The position numbers and the translations under genes were made by a program. A stretch of 64,000 bases of DNA, from the NCBI GenBank assembly GCA_031310005.1, contig CM062379.1, forward strand, positions 4,588,001 through 4,652,000, in the 5' to 3' direction. Position 1 is the stretch's first letter; each line of letters begins with the position of its first letter. This stretch comes from Dactylellina haptotyla (lineage: Eukaryota > Ascomycota > Orbiliomycetes > Orbiliales > Orbiliaceae). Positions 1-11,900 of this stretch are shown here, in pieces. The notes under the pieces were generated by a model that saw nothing but the letters and a program-made list of their open reading frames with translations, ran no database searches and was not told where the DNA came from.

Positions 1-249
1 GACAATATTAGCTGCGAGAACAAGGAAAGAGCAGAAGCCAAGGAAAGTGGTGCAGACGGTCGACCAGGTGCCCATCGTAGGAACGAGGAGGTTAGAAAGA
101 ACATCGAGACTTTTGGTCAAGGGTCTGTTGATAGCGGCTACAACAGACGCGGAGGGTGGCGTGGGGGCCGAGGTGGCCGTGGTCGGGGCAATTTTAGAGG
201 GCGAGGTCGCGGAGGCGGTCAGTCACAACCGGTGAGAGCTACTAGCTAG
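1..249 (+). CDS. C-terminal end of an RGG-box (probably RNA-binding) protein, 5' part outside window
   Basis: Frame 1 is open from the window edge and encodes 82 residues before a TAG at 247-249. The first half is charged. The second half is a classic RGG/RG box with repeats such as GGWRGGRGGRGRG and NFRGRGRGGG. RGG boxes bind RNA or G-quadruplexes and are methylated by arginine methyltransferases; this is family knowledge. The domain that would name the protein lies upstream of the window, so I cannot say which RGG protein it is; a La-related protein is one possibility. The same frame stays open for 34 more codons after the TAG (250-351, then TGA at 352-354) and is rich in Pro, Gln and Asn. 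The true end of the protein is therefore not certain. Confidence 0.7.
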   Translation, partial: DNISCENKERAEAKESGADGRPGAHRRNEEVRKNIETFGQGSVDSGYNRRGGWRGGRGGRGRGNFRGRGRGGGQSQPVRATS

Positions 250-1215
250 GGCCAAGCTCCTCCCGAAAACCCCGCGCCTCAAGCCAACCCTCAACCTCAA
301 CTACGTAAACCTCACCTCCCCCGCCGGCCCCTGGGGCAAACACCGAATACCTGATCCGTCCAGAGGGCTGGAGACCGGCCCAAAAAACCGACTCCTCAAC
401 CAGGATATCAACCATCTCTTTAATGTCTTAGGGTTCCGATAATGCAACAAAAGCGTTGCTTCAATTTTAAATATATGTTTTCCCGCAGCCTTGTTTTATC
501 ATCATGGCAAATCCAAAATATCACGAGTTCTCGAGCCCGGAGGCGAGAATCGAATACTTATCAAATACCAACATGTTCTGAACAGTGTCTCTCCTCCGCT
601 TTGGTTTTATTCTTAGTTACCTCACCCAATATCCTCTCCTCTGGCTACTGACTGGTTAGGCGTGAAGGTTCTGTCTTTTTTATTTTTCTCGCGTGTTTCT
701 GCTTTTTTTATTTAGTATACCGTGGGGGAACCATGTAAATGTTATGATCTGGAGAGCAACAAGGAGTTGGAAGGCTTCTCTCTATCAATATCTGGCAATA
801 TTATCAAAAAAGTCGGACAGAAAAGGACAGGATTACTGTGTCGATGGAGCATTTGTAACGCGATGCTACAGCTAACGACACTTTTAAATAAATATATAAA
901 ATACTCTGGTTCTTCTGCTCAGCAGAGAACTCTCGACACATACTCTTTCCGCCCGTACACCGTAAACTTGTCACCCTAAATAACTCTACGCAATGTTTTG
1001 TGCGTAGGTGGGTTCTCATGAAATAGGCTGTCATAATATATTTACAAGACGCTTGTTGTACATGTTCTTAGGTCCCAACTGTTCTCCGAACTTTATGTTC
1101 TTGAGAACTTCTTTTTTGATAATTAATGGACGCCGAAACTCCAAACCTCAAGGTCTATCAAGGGGAAACTCTCGCATTCGTCTAGTTTTGGCCCCTTCCA
1201 GGAGATTGATTCTAA
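250..1215. other. Convergent intergenic region between the RGG gene and LIN1
   Basis: The two flanking genes end towards each other, so this should hold both 3' UTRs. Apart from the Pro/Gln-rich in-frame stretch at 250-354, I see only AT-rich sequence and no gene. Confidence 0.6.
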
Positions 1216-2493
1216 CTAGAAGTCTGGCAACCTGGTCCAATCGTTTTCGCTTTCGCCTTTCCGTCGGAATACAACTCCCTCTTGGAAATAACCAGCGTCC
1301 TTCCATCCCTTCATTTCTGTCCCTCCATAAGGCCCGTGGATCTGCCCGTCGCCCTGACCATCACTCCACTTATACTCCCATTCGTCTACGAGCTCTTTAG
1401 ATTCTTCAGAAAACTCCTCTTGTACGGGCTCAACCCAAGGCTCGTTTGTTTCTTTCCTATATAACCGGGTAAGAGCCGCTCTTGTTTCATCGTATATCTC
1501 GTTGAAGCCTCGAGACAGTAATCTGTCTGCGGCTGTTGTAATCTTCTCAATCTGCTCCTTCCTCATTGTTTCCTTGGGATCCTCTGGCTCCTTGCCGCTA
1601 GCATCGACCTCCATGTCTTGCCCTTTCTTCTTTTGCCACGATTTCTTTGGCTTTGTTGTCTTCTTTCCTGTATTCAGTCTTGCAAGTGCTTCTAGTACCG
1701 TTTCTCCCCTCTCAAGACATAGGATCAAATCCGAGATAAGATCGCCAGTAATCAATTCGTCCTCCTCCCGTCTTTTCTGCCTGGCTTCCTGATCCCTTTT
1801 GTCCTGCGCCTCCTTTGCCTTTTTCATTTCTTTCTTGTTCACCCCTTCCAGCCATGAATCGTGCACGGCATCCGGGTCGATTGCTTTCCTCACAAAGTTT
1901 CCCTGATCGTCGAATTTCCCTTCTTCCATCTCATCTTTCATATTGAACTTATCCATCTTTGGTGCATTCTTTTTCTTCCCGCCAGGCCCAATCTCATCGT
2001 CTATCTCGTCGTCTTCTGGTTCCTCCTCATCCTCACTAGAGCTTCCTGCATCCGACTCATCTTCCTGTCCCTCTATCTCTTTAATATCCAAAAACCGCAC
2101 ATCCTTTTTCGATTTCCCCGTTTTCTTAGGCTCAGACGTATCTCCTTTCGCGTCATCATCCTCCCCGAACATGTCGTCATCGTCGTCGTCATCATCTTCT
2201 TTTGTCTTTTTCTTCTTGCTATCGACGGCTTCCTCCTTCCCGCCACCGAATCCTTCGTTGCTACTGTCCGAATCGTAGCCATCGAGGTTTACGGCGTTAC
2301 GTTTGACGCCCCGCGATTGCCCGCTGATCTCGTCGAGGTTGAGTATTGCAGCGGTTTCCGCGTCATAATCTTCGTCGGTTGTGGAGGTAGCGGCTAAGGT
2401 GTTTGGGTTTCGCAGATCGAATTGGGCGCCTGAGGCGGTGGATGCGTAGCGGCTCGCGGCCGCTGTGGCTTTGGGACGAGGACGTGACGACAT
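1216..2493 (-). CDS. LIN1: LIN1/CD2BP2-type GYF-domain protein (U5 snRNP component)
   Basis: A single-exon gene of 425 aa with its ATG at 2493. The C-terminal 65 residues form a GYF domain: EWEYKWSDG, then HGPYGG, MKGW and DAGYF, the GP[YF]xxxxMxxWxxxGYF signature that binds proline-rich peptides. The N-terminal half is acidic and lysine-rich, including a DDDDDDDD run and the NLDGYDSDSS segment that resembles the GYDSDSS-type motif of CD2BP2 and yeast Lin1/Snu40. In that family the protein joins the U5 snRNP and leaves before tri-snRNP assembly, so it should act in the nucleus. The next gene upstream, YME2, runs in the same direction 410 bp away. The domain order and motif match make me confident of the family. 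Confidence 0.93.
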   Translation of the reverse strand: MSSRPRPKATAAASRYASTASGAQFDLRNPNTLAATSTTDEDYDAETAAILNLDEISGQSRGVKRNAVNLDGYDSDSSNEGFGGGKEEAVDSKKKKTKEDDDDDDDDMFGEDDDAKGDTSEPKKTGKSKKDVRFLDIKEIEGQEDESDAGSSSEDEEEPEDDEIDDEIGPGGKKKNAPKMDKFNMKDEMEEGKFDDQGNFVRKAIDPDAVHDSWLEGVNKKEMKKAKEAQDKRDQEARQKRREEDELITGDLISDLILCLERGETVLEALARLNTGKKTTKPKKSWQKKKGQDMEVDASGKEPEDPKETMRKEQIEKITTAADRLLSRGFNEIYDETRAALTRLYRKETNEPWVEPVQEEFSEESKELVDEWEYKWSDGQGDGQIHGPYGGTEMKGWKDAGYFQEGVVFRRKGESENDWTRLPDF

Positions 2494-2903
2494 AATTTCT
2501 ATTGCTTCTTGGTGGGGTTCGCGAGAGCAACGATGATGAGGTGGAGCGAATATCGTCGAGGTTCAGATCTTAGTTTGGAAGTTGTAGGTACCTTTATGGT
2601 TCACGCGATACTTTATGCGACTAACTGCAAAGGATACAACACGACCGCGCTACAGCTCCGGAGAAAGCAACCTGGCACCGAGATGGATGAATTAAATTAG
2701 GCTTAAAGCCGCTAACCATTTAGTGGATATTTAATGCGGAGGGGGCTTGCGTAAAATAGAACAGGAAGAAATTTCTTTACGGGTATCTATCGCCCTATAT
2801 ACATAAAAAGGGAGGAGATGTAAGATGTGCTGTGAGCTGTGCACGCATTGCGCGCTTCATGCTTCGCTTCATGCTGGGGATCCTTCCTGTGACTCCTTTC
2901 ACC
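2494..2903. promoter_or_regulatory. LIN1 promoter and YME2 3' region
   Basis: 410 bp between two minus-strand genes. It should hold the YME2 terminator and LIN1 promoter. I see no clear core element. Confidence 0.4.
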
Positions 2904-5592
2904 TTAGAATTCACTTTGAATGATTTTCTTCAAATTACCAATTTCCTTTTCATATTGTTCGATCTTTTGTTGGCTAGTTTGTAGTTTCTTCAGAAGCCAG
3001 GATACTCTACCTGAAATCTCTGAAGGACGGGAAGGCAGTTGGGCCAAAACGGTCAACTCCGTCTCGTACTTAGCAACGTTTGCAGTTTCAGTTTTCATAA
3101 GCTCTGTAGCAACATCGCTATCAAGTTTGGCTTGTAAGACCTTGTCATCCTGTAATCTCTTGAATGCAGCGCGATAAACTGGCTTTCCTGGTTTGATAGC
3201 CCACGGCCTGCCTTCTGCAGATACGATACTTATCAACTCTGCCTGCTCTAGGGATTGCAGTGCTTCTTCACCACTTTTGCTGAACAGCCCATGTAATAGA
3301 ACTTCATTATAGCGTAACTGCTCGTGCCCATGTTGACCAAACATTGTGATTAAAGCCCAGGCTTGTTCTTTAGAGTAGCTCCGTTTTGAAGGATCTCCGA
3401 GGAAGTAAAGTTTCAGAATCTCGTTAGCTGAGGTCTTCACAATTTCGGACACAGCTTGGGTGGGCATTTCGCCTGTTCGGATTCTCCTTGCGAGGAATTC
3501 AAGATCAGTAAGCCGGCCACCGAGTTGATCGATTGAACTGTCTAGTTCCTCGATTTCTCTACTTTTCTCTTCTTCGGACATGCCGCTTTGGATATGAGAG
3601 AGCACGTATCGCTTCGCCGCTTCCGGTGATGCATCTCCCAACATGACCGTTCTGAAAACCCTGTCGGGAAGACTTTTGGCCAATTGTTTTGAGAAAGAGA
3701 CATCGTTTGTCATGAAGATCACATGGGCGACGTTGGCTTGGACTAGTAGAGCGGCCCAATCCGAGAGTCGCTGGTAGATCTTTTCTCCAACTGCATCGTT
3801 CCTATGTAGGAAGTTATCGATCACCACTACCGCGCGCTTTTCCGGGTGAGCCTCGAGCCATTCGTCGTCGTTCAGAATGGCGTCCTTATCGTCCTTTGTG
3901 CGCTCCGACAGAGCAACCTGCTTGAGTGCCGTGCCAGTGTTTTGCAGAATCTTCGAAAATTGAGCTGGAGAAAAGTTAGCTCTATTCTATTTGAAGAGTT
4001 TCGTAACGTTCGGCGTACTCTCTAATGTCTCACTGAGCCCGGCTGCAGTGCCGAGGGTGCCTTGAACGGCGAGGTCAATCCAGCTGTTGATGGAGTTGAG
4101 CCATCCGAATACGGGTCTGTAGCCAACTTGAGCTGCTGTTGCTCGAATGATATTGGCATCACCTAGACGTTCCTGGACGGGTTCACAATCAAATACGAGT
4201 TTGTGTTTCCAGTCTTTTAAGACGTCTCCAAGAACAAGATCTCTTTTCCCTGAGCCACGGGGTCCTTGGACAACGATGAACTACCAGGGGAGGAAAGTAT
4301 CAGTGCTATGTTGGTTATAAGGGTGAGAATGAGCGGAGAGTTTACTGTTTCAGCAGATTCTAATAGCCACGACTTCAAGGTTTCAACATTGGCTTTTCTT
4401 TCCTCCCACAAAACGGATAGATCGCCAGCTGCTTCAGTTTTGGGTTTCTGGCGGATAACCAAGTATGAGGATGTCTTTTCTTTGAACCAGCCCCATGCTT
4501 TAGAGCCCACACTCAAGGAATGAGTTATGTGTGCTTTTACAAAGAAGGTTCGAATACTATGAACAAAATTAGCTCAGTAACACCAAAACAGAGGAGGTAA
4601 TAGCATACGGATCAAATACGGAGACGGCAACTGCAGCGACAATAGCAGCAATTATTGGAAGGACAATTCTTGGGTGGTCGAATATCCATTTTCGAATAGC
4701 ATGGGCCTTGACAACGGGCGCGTATAGGACTCTCAATTGTGTTACCTTGCCCTCTGGATTGGTGATTGCTAAGTCATGAAGACAATTCCTCGCGGCGGTG
4801 GCGCTTCGTATTTTCCAAAACTGCAAATATGTGTATCGCGGTAGTTCTTTAGAATCCTTAGGTAGGGGGACAATGTCAACCAGTCTGCCAAAGCGCCTGA
4901 ATGTCGTATAGAGTTGTTCTGAGGAAACGTCAGCGCCTTCGAACTCAACTTTGAGTCGAGCAGCGGGGAACCGGTGCAAGTCTTCCAGCCAGGGGCGTCC
5001 TTCAACCAGAAAACACCGCATACGGCCGAAGGGATTGAACCACGGACGCAAAGTCTTCGCTTCCAATAATTCCTGCATGCGTTTTTCAACCTGATGCGCA
5101 GTCATGTTTGCCGGTTGCACAAACTTGACAAATGCGCCACCTTCTTTGATGCGTGGGATGACTTGTTTGATCTCAACCGGGAAATTTTTAGGGAGAGAAT
5201 ATCGTAGGAGCTTTTCGGCGACTGACATGTGGTCCAGTCGCATGAGGATGAACTTCACGTCGAGGAAGGCGGAGACAACAGGATAAACATCTGCATGTAC
5301 GTTAAATTAGCTAATATGCTTACACAGCCTCGGATATGCCGTGTCGATTTCTGATCTTACTATCGAAAAACAAAAGACCTTCGCCGGGCTCTAGGTTCAC
5401 AAAACCACTTTGAGGGATATCTGACAGGAGTTTCGTGGGTTCAATGCGCACCGTATTGCTGGAGGGTAGCGCTGTGGCCGTTGCGTGTCGCCTGGGAGGC
5501 TGGAACGGCAAGAGGTGTCGCGGAGGCAGGGCGAAAGTACGGCGCAGGATTCGTGCGCGGGCCACAGATACGGCGAACATTGTGCGACACAT
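2904..5592 (-). CDS. YME2: Mitochondrial escape protein 2 (inner membrane, mtDNA maintenance)
   Basis: Five exons by my model: 5592-5361, 5290-4609, 4556-4346, 4280-4019 and 3964-2904, giving 815 aa. The ATG at 5592 opens an Arg/Ala/Ser-rich presequence with no early acidic residues, as expected for import into mitochondria. Then come the conserved GEGLLFFDNVYP segment, an RRM-like domain (RLKVEFEGADVSSEQ to TYLQFW), one membrane segment (VLPIIAAIVAAVAVSVF) and a P-loop ATPase-like domain (GPRGSGKRD) ending in a predicted coiled coil. Yeast Yme2/Rna12 sits in the inner membrane and affects mtDNA escape and nucleoid structure. The first intron matters: reading through it gives a false SKIRNRHGISEAV tail, while the donor at 5360 restores FFDNVYP. 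The fourth donor (gtacgc at 4018) is weak and is the least certain junction. Confidence 0.9.
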
Positions 5593-8500
5593 GTGGCTCA
5601 CGGGCCCAATCGATGCTTTGGGTGTCTTCTCCTCCTTCTTCTTCGTCGTCGTCTTCTTCTTCTTCTTCCTTTTTTCCCCGGCAGGTTCTTGATGTTGGTG
5701 TTATCTCGAAGCACTTGTCGGATACGCTACTGTCGCCATTGTACTTGGTCGTTTGTATTATTCTGTTTGGTTTGTGCGTCAACGTCAGGTCGCCAATTGA
5801 TAGCACCGTGCAAGGAGGATCTGGCGGGAGCCGGCGCGACCACGCCTGAAGGAGCAGCGAAGGGATCTGATATGAGGCTGAGGCTCAATGCAATTGGGGA
5901 TGCGTATATGTCGCGGGGATGCTCACCACATCGCAGCAGAATTTTTGGAGGTGGTGGTGGGGCCTACGTCATGCAATACCTGCTAATCGATAAGGTCAGG
6001 CCAATGGGCGCCGTGAACCACCCTCCCTCGGCCGGCTGGAGCATGTGCGAAATAATGCTCAGACGAGACCATGGGTGGACCTCCTGCGGCAAGGTCGCTT
6101 AAGCTTAAGTCAATCCCAGCTCGTGTTCGCCCTGCCGCTATGCTATGCCGGGCAGGGTTTCGAAGGCCGCTGGCATAACACGGGCGTGGGCCGGCGGGGA
6201 ATCGCTCAGGAAAACCCCACTGGGCCTATACTGGATCTCTGCACGCGGTTCAGACATGATCACCGTTTCACATATGCGAACTCTGGTTATGGGATCTCGA
6301 GATTTCGTATTTTTTAGACTTCTAGTTACTAAAAGGATTGCGGGTGGTGCGAGCTCCTCGCAACTGAAAACGGGATGGGCCGTCACATGTGGTGCAGCTG
6401 CACGGAGGAAATTCTGGCGGAGCGGAAGACCAAGAGGTCAGACGAAAACAAGAGGTGACGCCCGAGTTCTCATCTAGGTAAATGGCACACGGAAGTGCAA
6501 GCATTCACCGGGAAATATCGGGTGACTGGACCGCCTTCTTTTGGTGGTCGGCGATCTGGGTGAATCCTCGCCTTCGCGCGAACCAGACGATCGAGCAATC
6601 GAGCCATGCATCGGATCCAGACGAACGGAACGAAAAAAATCAAATAAAACGAAATATTGCAGTGTCTCGTGCCGGATAGCCTATTGCTGCATAGCAAGTA
6701 GCAAAAGTCATCGTCCAGGAATAATAACATGCCAATTAGCAGGACGCAGGACAGGTTCAATGGGAAAAAAGGATGGCCCACGGGAAATATTAAGCATAAC
6801 CCTGGCACTAGCCACCCGGAACCCACCGACATCGGGGGCGCCTTTTTTTTTTTTCCTGCCATGCAAACTTTGGATCGGGAAGTGCTCCAGTAAGGGACAA
6901 GCTATTACCAATTTGATCCACTTTAGGAAACGGACCCTGAATTCTGTTACTCGACCGAAATGCAGAAGAAGCTTCTTTTATATCTGGCGTTCAGATCATC
7001 TGTTTCAAAAGCGATATCTGCCGACTTAAGCCTCGAAGCATTCTTGTCACCTTGCATGCGAATAAAAACATGTACCTGCAAGGACGGATTTTGGGCAATT
7101 GGTGGGGTGCAGCAAGTTTCGATTGGTGATGCGACGGAGATGGACCCGAGCTGGCTAGCCTGGCTTTAAATTTCTGACCCGGTCAAAATGTGGTTTTCTG
7201 AGTGCCGCCGAATGGGAGTCTTTCGCAAAGTGTTCTCCCAATGTTAGACAATTTTGGGCTCACAGACTCGCGGAGCGTCGTCGGGCTCCGAAGTCGGTTT
7301 GTCTTTTTCTCTTCTCCGTCCCCTCTTCGGGTTTCTCAACCACGGCAAGGAGAAAATGGACGGGATGGGTGATCAAGGTGTATGCGTGCTTGGGTGCACA
7401 CCACTTTGCTGCCATAGGAGGGCCGTCGCGATAAATATCGGCAAATGTCCAACAAGGAGGCATTCAAGTGCGTTTACTTGTCTGTAAGTAAAATTTTATG
7501 TAACTTTCACGTACATATTACCTACGAGGGAGTCTGGAGATCTAGAAGCTGACGGGAAGTCAGAAGTATCGGATGAAATCGCGGGCAGTTTGTCTTCTTT
7601 AGCTCGGGTTGTGTCCTTATCAGAGCACCAGGATTTTAACTACAAATAAAAACTTCACAAAGACTCCGGAATTGGACCAATGCCCGTCGCTCTATTTTGT
7701 TATCAATACACGGCCCGTTGGCTGCAACCGACCTTTGTTTATGTACTCAAGTAGGGATGTACATATGTACTGTTCGTTCTGAATTCCAACTTGTGTGAGG
7801 GTGCGTAGCAGGAGCGGACACCGACTCGGAGATGTGGGGAAGTTTGCGAGGGAAAGAGAGCGGTCAGAAACCCCCCCATTCGCAAAAGCAAAGCAGCAGA
7901 AAAGCGAGCTTTCGAATAGGATGCTTTGCAGGGCATGCGAGCCGCCCCAATAGCACACGTTGTAATTGTGAGCTGCAGCTGTCGTGAGGGCTCGCGGACC
8001 GGGGTCCTGGTCGGCGCATTTGGGTTCTGGGACTTCTTGGTGGTGGTGAGGTCCGATTTCCGTTATCCAATAACGTAACCCCCCACCATCCAGAGGAACC
8101 CTGTCGCTTGGTTGAAGTCATACCGCCAGTTTTCTGTCCGCTTCGCTAGCCTAGTCTGTTGTTACTTCTTACTTGGGTGCCAAACCTGTGTCTGGCAAAG
8201 TACAAAAAGTCTTCGTGTTCCTCCTCCAAGCTCCACCGTCAGAGCCTTCGGAAAGGGTAAAAACTCTGGATACATCGTAGAGAGTGTGTGTGAGCCTCCC
8301 GCACCCATTGCAAGCCCACCGTGTGTGCAATTCCTCTCCCTCCCCCCTCCTCTGATTGATTCCCTTGCCCCGTTCCGGTTGCCAGTAAAAATTGTTTATA
8401 ATCTTGGAATACCCCTCCTCCCGAACGTAAACCTCTGAATCCCTTCCTCCACATCCTCGACCGTCACACTCACACTCACCCACCGCACAGAGAAATTCTT

Positions 8501-8973
8501 CTTGCTCTGATCCTAGATCGATCGGACGCATTCACGACATCCTGCCACCGAACGAGACGAACCATTCCATCATCCGGGCTAGCTCATTGATCTTGACAGC
8601 TCGCTTCAAATCACCTTTGTCGTCGCCAATTGCCCCGCCAACATACGCAGGAAAGTCGGTGTGTTGGTGGTCGTCGACGATCCTCACTTGGACCTTTCTG
8701 CTCGCTAGCAACGGTTCCGCATCTGCAGCACTGGCATCGTTATCCCTATCACCATAGTCAACCGCCGTTAGAAAGGCAGCACGTATTTCCTTCCAGCATT
8801 CAATTCTTCAGGCCCCTTCTGCTGTCTCCGAATTATTTTTGCACCGGAGCACAGCCTGAAGGGTCTACGTATCTCCTAGCTTCCCGTTCCTGTCCACGTC
8901 TTGCTATCCACCGTTGTAATTCATTTCCGAATTTTCCTTCCTCTCGACTATTCTTAAGCTTCGAAAAAAAAAT
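5593..8973. promoter_or_regulatory. Long divergent intergenic region between YME2 and GLT1
   Basis: 3.4 kb with no convincing gene on either strand; the open frames are short, overlap and show no family motif. The right part is probably the GLT1 promoter and a long 5' leader, pyrimidine-rich towards the ATG. GATAA-type sites occur at 7616-7621 and 8063-8067, and a CCAAT box at 8067-8071 overlaps the second. These are candidate sites for nitrogen GATA factors and the CCAAT-binding complex (inference). A T-run lies near 6843-6854. Confidence 0.45.
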
Positions 8974-11900
8974 ATGGCACCCGAAATCCCCCGAGGATAT
9001 CTTTATGAATCCGAAGACGCCGAAGAAACCGAGGAGTACCACCCAATCGAATATGAAAATGTTCCGGAAAACCCAAGTTGGGCCGGTGCACTGCCTATGC
9101 CGCATGGTCTCTACGACCCCGAAGATGAGAAGGACGCCTGTGGTGTCGGTTTCGTAGCGTAAGTAGCAATCGGGTTTCCGAGATATATTTCTCTCTCTCT
9201 TTCTTTAGCCCGGAGCTGGGATATCACTGACCTGGTGGATTTGGCAGGCATATCAAGGGTAAACCTTCGCACAAGATTCTCGCAGATGGTATGCGATTCA
9301 CCGATATACCCTCCAGGTCTCGTAGCAATGCTAATATTTCTCAATAGCACGATCGTTGCTTTGCAACATGACCCATCGTGGTGCTGTTGGATCCGATGCC
9401 CGCGACGGCGACGGCGCCGGTGTTATGACCAGCATGCCCGATAAATTTTTACGAAAAGAGTTTGGTTTTCTGCTGCAACGAACACTGCCCCCGTTTGGCC
9501 AGTACGCTGTGGGAAATATTTTCTTTACTCCAGACGCCGAGGAACGTGGGAAGAACAAGGCCATCTTTGAGGATATTGCCCACGGATTGGGCTTGAAAAT
9601 CATGGGATGGCGTTCGGTTCCGAAGGATAGCACCTTACTCGGACCAGCTGCTAAGTCCAGAGAGCCTGAAATTGAACAGCCTTTGGTTGTTCTCACAAAT
9701 ACCTCGGGAGAGTTCGACGAGAAGTACTTTGAGAAGCAATTGTATATTCTCCGCAAGAGAGCTACTCATGCCATCGGTCTCCACAAGTGGTTTTACATTT
9801 GCTCGTTGAGCCCCCAGAATATTGTCTACAAGGGCCAATTAGCTCCCGTGCAAGTCTATAACTATTATTATGACCTCGTGAATGTCGATTATGAGGTCCA
9901 TTTTGCCCTGGTCCATTCCAGGTTTTCGACCAATACATTTCCCAGTTGGGATCGTGCACAGCCTCTCCGTTGGGCCGCTCATAATGGTAGGTTCCTGGAT
10001 TCCCATGATGAAATGATTTTGCGGACGTGAGAAGTGGTGTTGCTTTTGTTGAGCTGTGACGATGTGTGAATGTTGCGTAGAACTGCTTGTTAACGTGTGC
10101 CCTGACATACTAGGAGAAATAAACACTCTGCGAGGAAATAAGAACTGGATGAAAGCTCGTGAAGGTCTCATGGAATCCAAGAAATTTGGGGCCGACCTAG
10201 AGTCCTTATATCCCATTATTGAAGGAGGTGGATCCGATTCAGCAGCCTTTGACAACGTCCTTGAACTTCTGATGATAAATAATGTCTTGTCGTTGCCAGA
10301 AGCCGTCATGTTGATGATTCCGGAAGCCTGGCAAGGAAACACTCTAATGGAGCCCGAAAAGGCTGCGTTTTATGAGTGGGCTGCTTGTTTGATGGAGCCT
10401 TGGGACGGTCCTGCGCTCTTCACATTCGCCGACGGTCGTTACTGCGGTGCCAATCTGGACCGAAACGGTTTACGGCCTTGCAGATTCTACGTGACTGATG
10501 ATGATCGCATTATTTGCGCGTCTGAAGTTGGCACTATCCAGATCGACCCAGAAAGAGTCATCCAGAAGGGCCGCCTACAACCCGGAAAGATGCTTCTCGT
10601 TGACACTTGGGAAGGTCGAATTGTCGATGACAAAGAGCTGAAGCTTAGTACTTCGAGCCGATGCAACTTCCAACAATGGATCAATGACCATTTAGTTTCG
10701 CTTCCTGCTGCTCTTGAGGCCCACGAAAACAAGGGAACGGATCTTGCTCCAAAGTTGACTGAAGGAAGCCTACAAAATGATCCTTTGGTCAAAGCCTTTG
10801 GCTATTCTCTAGAGCAAGTCAGCTTGCTGCTCGCTCCGATGGTAAGGCGACACACGTACCAATTTTCTTAATACGGCTGGTACTAACCTATCTGTAGGGT
10901 ATCGATTCAAAGGAAGCTCTAGGTTCCATGGGCAACGACGCTCCGCTTGCAGTACTTTCTAAGGAGCCCAGGCTCATCTACGACTACTTCCGCCAGCTTT
11001 TTGCTCAGGTCACCAACCCGCCCATTGATCCTATTCGAGAGGATATCGTCATGTCGTTGGAGTGTTACGTAGGGCCTCAAGGGAATTTGTTGGAAATGGC
11101 TCCCGCTCAATGTAGTCGTCTCCGGTTGCCGTATCCGACCTTATCAGTGGAAGAATTCAGCGCTCTTAAGAACATTGAGCAGATATACTCTGGCTGGACA
11201 GTCCACACCATCGACACTACGTTTGCTAAAGCCGATGGTGTAGATGGTTATGTACCAGCTCTGGACAGGATCTGCGAAGAAGCAGTCAAAGCCATCAATG
11301 ACAACATCAAAATTATCATTCTTTCCGACAAGAAGACTTCAGCTGAGCGAGTTCCTATCTCAGCGGCTGTCGCGCAAGGTGCTGTTCACAGTTACCTTGT
11401 TAAGGAGAAATTGAGATCTAAAGTGGCCCTTGTCGTAGAGACTGGTGAAGTCCGTGAGGTTCAGCACATGTGTGTGCTGGTTGGTTACGGTGCAGACGCT
11501 GTTTGCCCGTACTTGGCTATCGATATTCTGCTCAAGATGAACAGAGATGGTTTAATCAGGAAGAAAATCTCAAACAAGGATATCGTCGCCAACTTCCAAA
11601 AAGCTGTTAATGGAGGTATTCTCAAAGTCATGAGTAAGATGGGTATATCGACACTACAGAGTTACAAGGGAGCTCAAATCTTTGAGGCTTTAGGTGTTCA
11701 CAAGGATGTTATCGACAAGTGTTTCCAGGGCACTGCATCCAGAATTAGTGGTATCACTTGGGATGTTCTTGCTGAAGATGCGATTGCCTTCCACGAACGA
11801 GGGTTCCCTACTCGTCAAGCTGTGATTGTCCCAGGTCTGACAGAAACCGGAGAGTACCATTGGCGCGATGGTGGCGAGGCTCATGTCAACGACCCCGTGA

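Noticed and set aside
5320-5360. In-frame extension SKIRNRHGISEAV of YME2 exon 1
   Set aside because: Reading through leaves only a 33-35 nt gap and the wrong phase to exon 2. The donor at 5360 gives a 70-nt intron and restores the conserved FFDNVYP, so this is intron.
5485-6102. 205-codon plus-strand frame overlapping the YME2 start
   Set aside because: Antisense to YME2 exon 1 and without motifs; a shadow of the presequence coding region and its upstream flank.
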